A model generated the notes under the pieces. The model did not search any database, was not told the DNA's origin, and saw only the letters and a list, made by a program, of their open reading frames with translations. Shown here piece by piece: positions 1 through 8,755 of a DNA stretch of 64,000 nt (positions are counted from its first letter, which is position 1; each line of letters starts with the position of its first letter). The DNA is from Chryseobacterium soli. GTDB lineage: Bacteria; Bacteroidota; Bacteroidia; Flavobacteriales; Weeksellaceae. A program made the position numbers and the translations under genes. Where the stretch lies: assembly GCF_000737705.1 (NCBI RefSeq), contig NZ_JPRH01000001.1, positions 806,001 to 870,000 of the forward strand, read 5' to 3'.

Positions 1-1
1 A

Positions 2-487
2 AATATGGGAAAAGCAACCGCGAAAAGGCTTTCAGGCTTTGGCTGTAAGGTGATTTTTCATGATATTCTGCCTGATCTTTCGGACGAATATGCCACACAG
101 GTTTCTTTGAAAGAATTACAGGAAAAAGCTGAGGTTTTGAGTTTACATATCCCCTTAACTGATGAATCATATTATCTGATTGACGGGCCATTCATTTCCG
201 ATATGAAGAATGACTTCTATTTTGTGAATACAGCAAGAGGGAAAAATATTGAAACGAAAAGCTTAGTTGAAGCTTTGAAAGCTGGAAAAATAAAAGGAGC
301 CTGCCTGGATGTATTGGAATACGAAAAATCATCATTCGAAAATATTGAAACAGAAAATGATGACCTCAAATACCTCCTGGAGTCTGAAAAAGTGATTGTT
401 ACGCCTCATATTGCAGGCTGGACGCATCAAAGCAAAGAAAAACTGGCACAGGTAATCGTAGATAAAATTGTAACCTCTTTTACATAG
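2..487 (+). CDS. 2-hydroxyacid dehydrogenase (SerA/LdhA-like), C-terminal part
   Basis: The left end of the window cuts this gene, and the reading frame is open from base 2. The visible part begins inside the Rossmann dinucleotide loop (MGKATAKRL; the preceding residues of a GxGxxG motif lie outside). It continues through the NAD-binding domain typical of D-isomer-specific 2-hydroxyacid dehydrogenases. The segment FVNTARGK holds the conserved NxxRG-type signature, and VTPHIAGWTH carries the catalytic His region. The substrate cannot be told from this fragment; phosphoglycerate, lactate and glyoxylate enzymes all share it. The call of the family is firm and the exact enzyme is open. Confidence 0.85.
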   Translation, partial: NMGKATAKRLSGFGCKVIFHDILPDLSDEYATQVSLKELQEKAEVLSLHIPLTDESYYLIDGPFISDMKNDFYFVNTARGKNIETKSLVEALKAGKIKGACLDVLEYEKSSFENIETENDDLKYLLESEKVIVTPHIAGWTHQSKEKLAQVIVDKIVTSFT

Positions 488-490
488 CAT

Positions 491-583
491 CATAAAAAGG
501 TAAAACCTATTGTTATCATTCATTCTTCCATTTCAGGCTTCGGTGTATTGATTTTTACAATTTCGTGGTTTTACCTTTTTATG
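491..583. repeat. 17-bp perfect inverted repeat with 59-nt loop
   Basis: The left arm CATAAAAAGGTAAAACC (491-507) is exactly complementary to the right arm at 567-583. The 59-base loop contains no ORF. The element starts 3 bases after the dehydrogenase stop and lies before the next gene. It could act as a terminator-like structure or be a dispersed palindromic unit. No U-tract directly follows the right arm, although the arm itself contains TTTTT. Confidence 0.75.
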
Positions 584-660
584 TTAAATAATTCATAATT
601 TACGCTCAATATTTAATATTTATTTTGAGTTTTATTAAATTGCTCCTCATTTTGAAATCC

Positions 661-1923
661 ATGAAGAAGCGCAATTTTGTACTCATTGTAACTATTTTTT
701 TAGTTCTTTTTTCCTGTAAAAAAAAATCTGAAGACCAACAGGCCTCCGCCGAAAATACAACCAATCTGCCCAATTACGGGAATGTAGATTTAAACGGTGT
801 TTTCACTACGGCAGACGGGCAGCTTTCCAATAAAGCATCGTTGGTGGGATATATTGACCAATACTATAAAAAAGTCTGGGAAAACGGCAATTTGAGTGGC
901 GGGATACTGGTGGCGAAAGGAGATGAGATCCTATACGAAAACTACAGAGGTTTCGGAAGAGAAGGAAACCAGATGCCGATCGATAAAAATACACCGCTGC
1001 ATGTAGCTTCTGTTTCAAAAACGTTGACTGCTATGGCAATGATGAAATTGATAGAAGCCGGAAAAATAAAATTATCAGACCACCTGACTCAGTTTTTTCC
1101 TGGATTTCCCTATCCGAATGTCACGGTGCAAACCTTACTGGATCAGAGAAGCGGGCTTCCCAAGTATGAATATTTCATTACGAAGATTCAGCCTGCGCCT
1201 GCAGAACTTTCCAAGACCTACCTTACCAATCAGGATATTCTGAATATGATCATTACGTATAAACCTGAACTGGCAAGAGATACCGATACAGGTTTTATGT
1301 ATTGTAATACCAATTTCGCCTTACTGGCACTTTTGATTGAAAAGGTAACCAAGACTCCTTTTCCGCAGGCCATGAAAGAAATGGTATTTGCACCGCTGAA
1401 AATGACCCATACCTATATCTTCCAGGAAAAAGATGTGCCTACGGCTTCACAGTCATTTTACTTTGGAGGAAGAAAATTATATCCTTTAGATAGATTGGAT
1501 CTTATTTATGGTGATAAAAATGTGTACACCACGCCGAGAGATCTGTATAATTTTTCTAAAGCAATGTATTCTAAAAACTTCCTGAAGCCGGAACTGATGC
1601 AGATGGTTTTTTCTCCGTACAGCAACGAAAAAATGGGAATGAATAATTATGGATTAGGATTCAGAATGAAGATTTTCGACAACGGTGAAAAATTGACTTA
1701 TCATAATGGATGGTGGCATGGAAGCAATTCGGTTTTTGCTCATTTATTAAAATCAAAAGTTACCATCGTAGCGATTGGGAACGCCTATTCCAATAAAGTA
1801 TATACTGCACTTGCGTTATCCGGACTATTTGAAGATTTTCCGGTACAGAAAGATAAACTTCACAATGTCATGAATGACAATAAAGATACTTTAAACGGCG
1901 GACACGACGTTTATGGAGAATAA
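661..1923 (+). CDS. Serine hydrolase lipoprotein, class C beta-lactamase/PBP fold
   Basis: I chose the ATG at 661 because it gives a clean lipoprotein signal, with charged MKKRN, a hydrophobic stretch and the lipobox LFSC at Cys19. An upstream in-frame TTG at 625 would bury that signal. The mature part carries the SxxK nucleophile motif SVSK at about residues 117-120. It also has a Y-C-N motif (the usual YxN) and a late HNGWWHG segment in the place of the KTG-like motif. Length (420 aa) fits the beta-lactamase-related serine hydrolase family. The substrate is unknown; peptidoglycan peptides or small esters are possible. The protein is probably tethered in the periplasm or outer membrane. Confidence 0.85.
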   Translation: MKKRNFVLIVTIFLVLFSCKKKSEDQQASAENTTNLPNYGNVDLNGVFTTADGQLSNKASLVGYIDQYYKKVWENGNLSGGILVAKGDEILYENYRGFGREGNQMPIDKNTPLHVASVSKTLTAMAMMKLIEAGKIKLSDHLTQFFPGFPYPNVTVQTLLDQRSGLPKYEYFITKIQPAPAELSKTYLTNQDILNMIITYKPELARDTDTGFMYCNTNFALLALLIEKVTKTPFPQAMKEMVFAPLKMTHTYIFQEKDVPTASQSFYFGGRKLYPLDRLDLIYGDKNVYTTPRDLYNFSKAMYSKNFLKPELMQMVFSPYSNEKMGMNNYGLGFRMKIFDNGEKLTYHNGWWHGSNSVFAHLLKSKVTIVAIGNAYSNKVYTALALSGLFEDFPVQKDKLHNVMNDNKDTLNGGHDVYGE

Positions 1924-1948
1924 TGTTTACTTTTGCCTAAACATGTTC

Positions 1949-3706
1949 ATGAAAAGACTTCTTCTATTATTTATTATCTGTTTTCTTGTGCATTCCTGTG
2001 CAAGGGTAGGTTCACCTGTCGGCGGGCCGAAAGACTCTCTGGCTCCTAAATTTCTGGGTTCAAATATTGATTCTACAAGGATTAATGTTAAAAGAGATAT
2101 CCGTGAATTGCGATTGGATTTTGACGAATATATTACCCTGAAGGATATCAATAAAAATCTGATTATTTCTCCCCCTATCAAAAAAATAAAGCGTATTCTT
2201 CCTTCCAATATTGCCAACAAATATGTGCTGATTCAGTGGGAAGATACATTACAGGCCAATACAACGTATAATTTTAACTTCGGGAATTCTATTGCCGATA
2301 ATAATGAAGCGAATATTCTGCGTTATTTTAATTTTGCATTTTCTACAGGTGATAAATTAGACGATCTGTATATCAGCGGAGAAATAAAAGATGCCTTGGC
2401 AACAAAGAAAAAAGGCAGCAGCAGTGAAAACAAACTGGTAGTAGGTTTGTATCAGGTGAAAGATACCATGAACTACAAGCAGAAACCTTATTATATCACT
2501 AAAGTAGATGACGACGGTTATTATGAACTGAATTATCTGTCACCGGGAAAATATAAAATCATTGCTTTCGAAGACGAAAATGAAAACTCCATTTACGATC
2601 CGGGAACTGAAAAAATAGGATTCCAGAAAGAACCAATTACTTTTGAAAAATCCATTTCAGGATTAAATTTAAAGATCTATCCGTCAAAAAAGCCGGTGAA
2701 ATATCTTGAAATGAAGGAAAACCCTGGTGGAATTTTAATGACTTTTGAAGGAGATCCCACAGACGTAAAGGTGCTTTCTATTAATGATAAACTGCAGGAT
2801 ATCAAAGTTACCCACCGACCAAAATCAGACTCTGTAAACATATGGTTTGATGCGGTAGCAAATAAAGTAGGGCAGACGGTCACGGAGAATATTAAATTCA
2901 GTTACGATGCGGACGGAAAAAAAGATACCGTTTCTGTATTTTATAAGTATAATACAAAAAACGCAATGGACATCAATAGTGACAATGGTGGTGAGTCATT
3001 GGCTCCTAAATCCGATTTTAAAATTTTATCAAATTATATTATTGATAAAATAAGTCCGGAAAAATGGATTTTGAAAAGTGATAGCTTGACTACTCAGGAG
3101 TTTACAGCAAAAATTTCAGACACTAATCCATATCAAATCATAATAAAATCAGATTTTATCAGTGGAAAGAAATATCAGCTTACAGTTCCTAAAGAAACAG
3201 TAACATCTTTTTATACTAAAAATACAAAGTCAAAGCGTTTTGACTTTGATGTAGATAAAATAGATAATTTTGGAAGCCTTGAATTCACCATTCAAAATGC
3301 ACCGACAACGAATTATTGGATCCAGCTTCTGGATTCAGCTGAAAAGGTTGTTTACCAGCAGTACACCAAAGGAGATAAGATTAAATTTGACATCTTAAAA
3401 CCTGAGGAATATATTGTGAGAATATTGGTAGATAACAACGGCAATAAATATTGGGACAAAGCTGATTTTGCCACTGAGGTTTTTGCAGAAGATTCTTATA
3501 TTTTCTATAAAAAAGCGGTCATAAGACCGTTGTGGGAAACCCATGAAGATTGGGATTTGAAAGATACCAGAACCTTGGACAGCCCTAAAACACCAGTCTC
3601 CGGAGCCGCTGCTACACCTGAAACTAATACTAAGGATACACCCGTAACAAAGGAAGTAAAGAAAGAATTGAAATCTGATAATGCCGTCTTAACTCCGGTA
3701 AAGTAA
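1949..3706 (+). CDS. Ig-like domain lipoprotein (Big_5 type)
   Basis: Start chosen at the third ATG of the frame, giving MKRLLLLF and a lipobox at LVHSC (Cys17); longer starts at 1913 and 1943 are possible. The N-terminal region after the Cys contains the GSPVGGPKD stretch and a beta-rich Big_5-like domain (FDEYITLKD and following). Such lipoproteins are widespread in Bacteroidetes. A second beta-sandwich with EDENENSIYDPG resembles carboxypeptidase-regulatory-like folds. The C-terminus is Thr/Pro/Lys-rich and low complexity. It lies 25 bases after the serine hydrolase, so the two may be co-transcribed. Role unknown; likely an outer-membrane-anchored structural protein. Confidence 0.8.
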   Translation: MKRLLLLFIICFLVHSCARVGSPVGGPKDSLAPKFLGSNIDSTRINVKRDIRELRLDFDEYITLKDINKNLIISPPIKKIKRILPSNIANKYVLIQWEDTLQANTTYNFNFGNSIADNNEANILRYFNFAFSTGDKLDDLYISGEIKDALATKKKGSSSENKLVVGLYQVKDTMNYKQKPYYITKVDDDGYYELNYLSPGKYKIIAFEDENENSIYDPGTEKIGFQKEPITFEKSISGLNLKIYPSKKPVKYLEMKENPGGILMTFEGDPTDVKVLSINDKLQDIKVTHRPKSDSVNIWFDAVANKVGQTVTENIKFSYDADGKKDTVSVFYKYNTKNAMDINSDNGGESLAPKSDFKILSNYIIDKISPEKWILKSDSLTTQEFTAKISDTNPYQIIIKSDFISGKKYQLTVPKETVTSFYTKNTKSKRFDFDVDKIDNFGSLEFTIQNAPTTNYWIQLLDSAEKVVYQQYTKGDKIKFDILKPEEYIVRILVDNNGNKYWDKADFATEVFAEDSYIFYKKAVIRPLWETHEDWDLKDTRTLDSPKTPVSGAAATPETNTKDTPVTKEVKKELKSDNAVLTPVK

Positions 3707-3710
3707 AATA

Positions 3711-4169
3711 ATGAAGACGATAAAAAAAGTGATATTCTGGACGCTGGTAACATTTGCGTTAATTCAGTTCATTCCCATTGATAAAGTAAATCAGCCGGTG
3801 AAACATTCTGTAAACTTTATTGAGGTTAACAAAACTCCGCAGAAGATTGCAGGGCTGCTTAAAGGAGCTTGCTATGATTGCCATTCCAATGAAACGGTCT
3901 ATCCAAAATATGCAGATATTGCTCCGATTTCCTGGTCTATCAAAAGCCATGTGAATGATGGCCGCGAACGGCTTAACTTTTCTGTATGGGGTACTTATAA
4001 CAAAGATTTAAAGACCAATATGCTGACAAGAGCTACTGAAACCATTCAAAATAAGATGATGCCATTACCCGGCTATATTGTATATCATAAAGAAGCTAAT
4101 CTTTCCGATGCGGAAAGAACTTTACTGATTCATTATTTTGAAGATATGTTGAAAGCGAAAACGTATTAA
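3711..4169 (+). CDS. Heme-binding domain protein, membrane-anchored
   Basis: The 152-residue protein has one N-terminal membrane segment (VIFWTLVTFALIQF) followed by a cytochrome-like CYDCHSN motif (CxxCH) near residue 50. Short conserved stretches such as WSIKSHVNDGR and PGYIVYH follow. This matches the heme-binding domain family common in Bacteroidetes (Pfam Haem_bd). It begins 4 bases after the preceding stop, consistent with an operon with the lipoprotein gene. A single c-type heme in the periplasm is expected; the redox partner is unknown. Confidence 0.85.
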   Translation: MKTIKKVIFWTLVTFALIQFIPIDKVNQPVKHSVNFIEVNKTPQKIAGLLKGACYDCHSNETVYPKYADIAPISWSIKSHVNDGRERLNFSVWGTYNKDLKTNMLTRATETIQNKMMPLPGYIVYHKEANLSDAERTLLIHYFEDMLKAKTY

Positions 4170-4236
4170 CAACCAGTTTTATACATTTTAATTTAACGAA
4201 GGATTTGATAATTTGTCAAAATTCATTGACATAAAA

Positions 4237-4306
4237 ATTCCCGCAGATTTTATAGGGGTTACCGATCATTATTGAACGATCAGTATCCTGTAACATCTAC
4301 GGGAAT
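4237..4306. terminator. Long imperfect hairpin between convergent genes
   Basis: ATTCCCGCAGAT (4237-4248) pairs with ATCTACGGGAAT (4295-4306) with one mismatch across a 46-base loop. It sits between two genes that point toward each other, so a bidirectional terminator is plausible. The long loop makes this uncertain. Confidence 0.45.
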
Positions 4307-4317
4307 AGTATTTTGGG

Positions 4318-4833
4318 TTATATTGACTTCAAATAGACTTCAAAAAATCTCTTTTGAGAATCAAAGGCAATATCATCCGGATTCACCTCTTTAAGTGGAA
4401 TCCATTGTGTTTCTGAGATCTCAGACAGTTCGATATTCACATCAAACTTTTCTGAAACAGTGTATTCATAAAACAGATCAATTGTATTATAATCAATCTC
4501 TTTATACTGGTATATATTAGGGAGACTCGTTATATACTTTAAGTTTGAAATATCTATGCGTAGCTGTAGTTCTTCAAATAACTCTCTTTTGCAAGCTTCT
4601 TCTGCACTTTCTTTCGGATCCACAAAGCCTCCTGCCAGATCAAGTTTTCCTTTTTTAGGCTCCTGATTCCTTCTGGTAAGATACACTTCATCTCCGCATC
4701 TGATGACCACGGCTACTGCCCCGGCAACATTGTTGTACAATCTGAAATCGCAGTTGGGGCAGCTCCATTTCTTTTCACCATCCCATTCTAGAGATTCTTT
4801 GCCACAGCTTGGGCAATATTTCAATAATTTCAT
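4318..4833 (-). CDS. Nudix hydrolase with N-terminal zinc ribbon
   Basis: The N-terminus carries CPSCGKES and CPNCDFR, a four-cysteine zinc ribbon. It is followed by a Nudix fold with a complete box starting at GGFVDPKE and ending RELFEEL, which supplies the metal-binding glutamates. Zinc-ribbon Nudix proteins include NADH pyrophosphatase (NudC), but this protein is shorter (171 aa). It lacks the SQPWPFPxS-type motif typical of NudC, so the substrate is unclear. It is the last gene of a minus-strand group running from the crotonase through dCMP deaminase and XerD. Confidence 0.85.
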   Translation of the reverse strand: MKLLKYCPSCGKESLEWDGEKKWSCPNCDFRLYNNVAGAVAVVIRCGDEVYLTRRNQEPKKGKLDLAGGFVDPKESAEEACKRELFEELQLRIDISNLKYITSLPNIYQYKEIDYNTIDLFYEYTVSEKFDVNIELSEISETQWIPLKEVNPDDIAFDSQKRFFEVYLKSI

Positions 4834-4872
4834 CTGTTTATAATTTTCTAAATGTCAGATGGAACTTTAGTT

Positions 4873-5787
4873 TCACTGAGCAATATTCATATTTCTCGGA
4901 TGATAACTTAAAATAACGTCCCTCAGTTCTTCTGTTTTTAAATGGGTATAAATTTCGGTGGTAGTAATACTGGAATGTCCCAACATTTCCTGTATGTATC
5001 GAAGATCTGCACCATTTTGTAGTAAATGCGTTGCGAAAGAATGCCTGAAGGTATGCGGAGATATTTTTTTGCTTACACCCGCCTTATCAGTTAATTCTTT
5101 GATAATAAGAAATACAATCACTCTGGACATCGAGGTACCCCGGCTGTTCAGAAACAGAGTGTCTTCATATTTTTTGTTGATTTTGTTTTTCGAACGAACA
5201 TCCTTGATGTAGCTGTCCAGCAATTCAGCTGTATAGTCAGCAAGAGGTACGAAACGGGTTTTATTTCCCTTTCCGATTACCTTAATGTACTGTTCTTTGA
5301 AATTGATATTCGAAATTTTAAGATCGATAAGTTCTGAAACGCGCAATCCACATCCATACAATACTTCAATAATGCTGTGATTTCTCTTTCCAAGATCAGA
5401 ATTGATCTCAATCGCGGCAATAATTTTATTGATATCCATGAGGCTTAACGTATCAGGAAGATACAATCCCAGTTTTGGTCCTTCAAGAAGTGACGCTGGA
5501 TTATCTTCCCTGAATTCGTCTTCAAGTAAAAATTTAAAGAAAGATTTAATAGAAGAAATCCATCTTGCCTGAGATCTTTCGCTAAATTTCTTTTTAGAAA
5601 GATTGAAGATGTATTCTTGCAGGTTTTCGTAGGCGATAGAGTCCGGACCGACATTTTCCAGATCCTCTTCAGCGTACTCTTTTAGTTTTTTAATGTCCCG
5701 AACATAGGCGTCGAGCGTGTTTTCTGAAAAATTTCTTTCGAATCGAAGAAATATTTCAAAATCCTTAATTTTTTCATCCCAAGTCAT
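4873..5787 (-). CDS. xerD: Site-specific tyrosine recombinase XerD
   Basis: Length (304 aa) and the domain order match XerC/XerD. A SAM-like N-terminal core-binding domain (residues ~5-90) is followed by a catalytic domain with all expected residues: Arg149 in GLRVSEL, His245 and Arg248 in HTFRHS, His271 in GHSS and Tyr280 in TEIYTH. It resolves chromosome dimers at dif. The setting among housekeeping genes and the normal length argue against a phage or transposon integrase. No dif-like 28-mer was recognised nearby. It starts 6 bases after the dCMP deaminase stop. Confidence 0.93.
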   Translation of the reverse strand: MTWDEKIKDFEIFLRFERNFSENTLDAYVRDIKKLKEYAEEDLENVGPDSIAYENLQEYIFNLSKKKFSERSQARWISSIKSFFKFLLEDEFREDNPASLLEGPKLGLYLPDTLSLMDINKIIAAIEINSDLGKRNHSIIEVLYGCGLRVSELIDLKISNINFKEQYIKVIGKGNKTRFVPLADYTAELLDSYIKDVRSKNKINKKYEDTLFLNSRGTSMSRVIVFLIIKELTDKAGVSKKISPHTFRHSFATHLLQNGADLRYIQEMLGHSSITTTEIYTHLKTEELRDVILSYHPRNMNIAQ

Positions 5788-5793
5788 TTGTGC

Positions 5794-6216
5794 TTATTTT
5801 TTTAGTTCACATTCTGATATTTGCTCTATTTCAATATGATGGTTTCTCAGGAATGATATCCCGTCGTCGTCAGAATATTCATTAATATACACCAGTCTTG
5901 TAATTCCCGCCTGTAAAATAAGTTTACTACATTCTTTGCATGGCGAAAGCGTTAGATATAACGTTGCGCCCTTAGCAGATTGTGTAGAAGCTGCTAATTT
6001 TAATATGGCATTAGCTTCTGCATGGAGTACGTACCAATGTGTATGCCCGTCAGCATTTTCACAGCAATTTTCAAATCCCGAAGGAGTTCCGTTGTAACCA
6101 TCTGAAATGATCATCCTATCTTTTACGATAAGAGCCCCTACCTGTTTTCTCTTACAGTAGGAGAGTTTTGCCCATTCCTGAGCCATTTTTAGATAAGCTT
6201 TATCAAACTTATTCAT
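5794..6216 (-). CDS. Deoxycytidylate (dCMP) deaminase, ComEB-like
   Basis: The zinc-binding deaminase motif is complete: HAEANAI (His65, Glu67 as proton shuttle) and SPCKECS (Cys93, Cys96). Length is 140 aa. The sequence NGTPSGFENC is typical of dCMP deaminases rather than cytidine or tRNA adenosine deaminases. The product dUMP feeds thymidylate synthesis. The gene is packed directly upstream of xerD on the same strand, suggesting co-transcription. Confidence 0.9.
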   Translation of the reverse strand: MNKFDKAYLKMAQEWAKLSYCKRKQVGALIVKDRMIISDGYNGTPSGFENCCENADGHTHWYVLHAEANAILKLAASTQSAKGATLYLTLSPCKECSKLILQAGITRLVYINEYSDDDGISFLRNHHIEIEQISECELKK

Positions 6217-6262
6217 ACCGCTGCATTGTTGTTTGTTTTTTCGAAATAATTGGTCTTAAGTC

Positions 6263-7030
6263 TTAGAAGTTAGGCTTTCTTTTCTCTAAAAAAGCAGAAA
6301 CTCCTTCTTTTTTATCTTCAAGTTCAAAAAGTTCCCCGAAATACTTGATTTCAGTATCAAAACCTTTATCTGTATCAGATAAATTCACCGCGTGGATTGC
6401 TTTAGAAATTGCCATCGGTGAGTTATGGGCAATCGTGTTGGCGAGTTCTTTTGTTTTGGTTAATAATTCATCGATAGGGTATACTTCATTCACCAATCCG
6501 ATTTCTTTTGCCTTTTGGGCAGGAATCATTTTGGCAGAGAAGATCAGTTCGTTGGCAAGGCCTTTTCCGATAAGCTTAGGAAGCCTTTGAGTTCCTCCGT
6601 AACCGGGAATTAATCCCAGAGTAACTTCAGGAAGCCCCAGTCGGGCATTTTCCGATGCATATCTGATATGGCACGCCATGGCAAGCTCTAAACCACCTCC
6701 TAATGCAAATCCGTTAACGGCAGCAATAACAGGTTTAGACATGTTTTCAATTTTGTTGAACAGGGTATTTTGTCCGTTTCTAGCCAGTTCTTCAGCTTTT
6801 TCCTGTCCAAATTCACTAAATTCTTTAATGTCAGCTCCGGCAACAAATGATTTTTCCCCGCTTCCTGTAAGGATTACGACCCTGCAAGAGGGGTCAGAAT
6901 TCACTTCGTCAAGAGCTGCACTGATATCCTGAATTGTTTTTGCATTGAGGGCATTTAAACTCTCAGGCCTATTTATTGTAATAATAGATAATTTATCTTC
7001 TTTTTTTAATAATATATTTTCGTAACTCAT
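6263..7030 (-). CDS. Enoyl-CoA hydratase/isomerase (crotonase family)
   Basis: The 255-residue protein shows the crotonase oxyanion-hole segments SFVAGADIKEF and FALGGGLELAMAC, and the GYGGTQRLPKLIG block that carries the catalytic Glu region. It most likely hydrates short-chain enoyl-CoA in beta-oxidation or butanoate metabolism. Both catalytic glutamates of classic hydratases seem present (LGLPEVTLG and GGTQR regions). It is the first gene of the minus group that continues to the dCMP deaminase, xerD and the Nudix gene. Confidence 0.9.
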   Translation of the reverse strand: MSYENILLKKEDKLSIITINRPESLNALNAKTIQDISAALDEVNSDPSCRVVILTGSGEKSFVAGADIKEFSEFGQEKAEELARNGQNTLFNKIENMSKPVIAAVNGFALGGGLELAMACHIRYASENARLGLPEVTLGLIPGYGGTQRLPKLIGKGLANELIFSAKMIPAQKAKEIGLVNEVYPIDELLTKTKELANTIAHNSPMAISKAIHAVNLSDTDKGFDTEIKYFGELFELEDKKEGVSAFLEKRKPNF

Positions 7031-7136
7031 TTTTCCACTTTAAAATATTATTTTTTGCAAATTATAAATTTTTTGCAAAAAAAAGGAAAAAATATTAGTT
7101 TTTTTTCCTTTTAATTGAATTTATTGTTCAATATGC

Positions 7137-8624
7137 TTATTTGGAATGGTTCATCATATTTGCGTCAATATTGATATTTAGTTGAGAAGCTACTTTCATG
7201 CCAAGTTCAATGTTGGCTCTGAAAAAATGACATAGCTGACGATTTATGATCTCATCCCTTTTAGGACCGTCAATTCCTCTCATGCTTCCTACTATATTAT
7301 TGATAAGATGTTCCCTGTCTTCTGTGTTCATTGCTTTGGTATATAAAAGACCCGGCTGAGTGTAATGATCATCGTCATTTTCATTTCTGTTATAGCTGGC
7401 AACATGAGCGCTGTCTAGTTCATAATCATAGCCTTTGTAAGAAGGATCCGGTTTGATGTCATCGAAACTGTTAGGATGGTAATTCGGCTTATCTCCATAA
7501 TCTGAGGAATCTGCCATATATCCGTCTCTTTGATAATTGTTAACGGCAAACGGGCATCGGTTTACCTCTAATTGATGAGCGTTTACACCTACTCTGTATC
7601 GGTGGGCATCCGGGTAAGAGAATAATCTTCCCTGAAGCATTTTATCCGGGGAAAAGCTGATGCCGTTGATTAAATTACTAGGTGAGAAGGTAGACTGCTC
7701 TACATGAGCAAAATAGTTAACCGGAATTTCATTCAGTTCCATTTCCCCAACTTCAATCAGCGGGAAATCTCCCTGGAACCAAACTTTAGTTATATCAAAA
7801 GGGTTCCATCTGAAATCTTTAGCCTGTTCTTCTGTCATGACCTGAATATACATTGTCCATTTTGGAAAATCACCATTTTCAATAGCGTTGCAAAGATCTT
7901 CCTGCGCAAAGTCCGGATTTTCACCTGCCATTTTCACAGCATCTTCATTGCTGAAATTTTTGATTCCCTGTTTTGTTTTAAAATGGAATTTCACCCAGGT
8001 TCTCTCATTATTCGCATTAATCATTGAAAAAGTATGAGAACCAAAGCCATGCATATGTCTGAAACCGTGAGGCGTTCCTCTGTCAGACATCAGGATAAGA
8101 ACCTGATGAAGCGATTCAGGATTTAAGCTCCAAAAATCCCACATCATCGTGGCACTTTTTAAATTGGTTTTGGGAACTCTTTTTTGGGTATGAATAAAAT
8201 CCGGGAATTTTTTGGCATCCTTAATAAAGAAAACCGGAGTGTTATTTCCTACTAAATCCCAGTTTCCATCTTCGGTATAGAATTTTAAGGCAAATCCTCT
8301 TGGATCTCTTGCGGTGTCTGCACTTCCTTTTTCTCCACCTACCGTAGAAAAACGCGCAAACATTTTACAGGAGTTTCCTACTGTTGAAAATAATTTGGCT
8401 TTTGTATATTGGCTGATATCGTGGGTCACGGTAAACTTACCATACGCACCACTTCCTTTTGCATGTACAATTCTTTCAGGGATTCTCTCTCTTACAAAAT
8501 GAGCAAGATTTTCCTGAAGGATAAAATCCTGAAGCAGAACAGGACCTCTGGGACCTACAGTCTGTGAGTCCTGATGTTCGAAATAAGGAGCGCCGCTACC
8601 TAAGGTTAATTTTTTAGAATCCAT
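7137..8624 (-). CDS. katA: Heme catalase (clade 3-like, KatA)
   Basis: The protein from the ATG at 8624 (MDSKKLTLG, 495 aa) has the catalytic block RERIPERIVHAKG with His54. It also has the proximal heme ligand block RLFSYPDAHRYR and the length of small-subunit catalases. An upstream in-frame start at 8681 would overlap the promoter, so I reject it. The gene is divergent from oxyR, with overlapping promoters, which suggests direct OxyR control. It removes hydrogen peroxide in the cytoplasm. Confidence 0.95.
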   Translation of the reverse strand: MDSKKLTLGSGAPYFEHQDSQTVGPRGPVLLQDFILQENLAHFVRERIPERIVHAKGSGAYGKFTVTHDISQYTKAKLFSTVGNSCKMFARFSTVGGEKGSADTARDPRGFALKFYTEDGNWDLVGNNTPVFFIKDAKKFPDFIHTQKRVPKTNLKSATMMWDFWSLNPESLHQVLILMSDRGTPHGFRHMHGFGSHTFSMINANNERTWVKFHFKTKQGIKNFSNEDAVKMAGENPDFAQEDLCNAIENGDFPKWTMYIQVMTEEQAKDFRWNPFDITKVWFQGDFPLIEVGEMELNEIPVNYFAHVEQSTFSPSNLINGISFSPDKMLQGRLFSYPDAHRYRVGVNAHQLEVNRCPFAVNNYQRDGYMADSSDYGDKPNYHPNSFDDIKPDPSYKGYDYELDSAHVASYNRNENDDDHYTQPGLLYTKAMNTEDREHLINNIVGSMRGIDGPKRDEIINRQLCHFFRANIELGMKVASQLNINIDANMMNHSK

Positions 8625-8685
8625 ATAGTTATATTTGAATGATTGATATCCTTTGCAGATGTCTTTATGTAGACATACCAAATGT

Positions 8686-8720
8686 CAAATTTACTTGAAT
8701 TTTTGATTGCTTATAGCAAA
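8686..8720 (-). promoter_or_regulatory. katA promoter, Bacteroidota type
   Basis: Read on the minus strand, TTTG (8717-8720) and TAAATTTG (8686-8693) are spaced by 23 bases. This matches the Bacteroidota sigma consensus TTTG-N17-23-TAnnTTTG. Transcription would start near 8680, giving a leader of about 55 bases. Confidence 0.65.
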
Positions 8721-8735
8721 AACCTTTTATCTTTG
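8702..8735 (+). promoter_or_regulatory. oxyR promoter, overlapping the katA promoter
   Basis: TTTG (8702-8705) and TATCTTTG (8728-8735) are spaced by 22 bases, a full match to the Bacteroidota consensus. It overlaps the divergent katA promoter by about 19 bases. An inverted TTATC-N9-GATAA at 8727-8745 straddles the -7 box and start point and could be a regulator site. Confidence 0.7.
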
Positions 8736-8755
8736 TAATAGATAATATTAATCAA

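Noticed and set aside
1913-1948. Upstream starts for the Ig-like lipoprotein
   Set aside because: They lengthen the N-terminus ahead of a proper signal peptide and overlap the previous stop.
4873-5787. XerD as an integrase marking an island
   Set aside because: Normal Xer length and housekeeping neighbours; no attachment repeats or phage genes beside it.
7081-7112. A-rich/T-rich hairpin downstream of katA
   Set aside because: The stem is only A/T and GG/CC with weak pairing; too unspecific to call a terminator.
7704-8027. 107-aa ORF opposite katA
   Set aside because: Antisense shadow of a well-supported catalase gene; no signal or family features.
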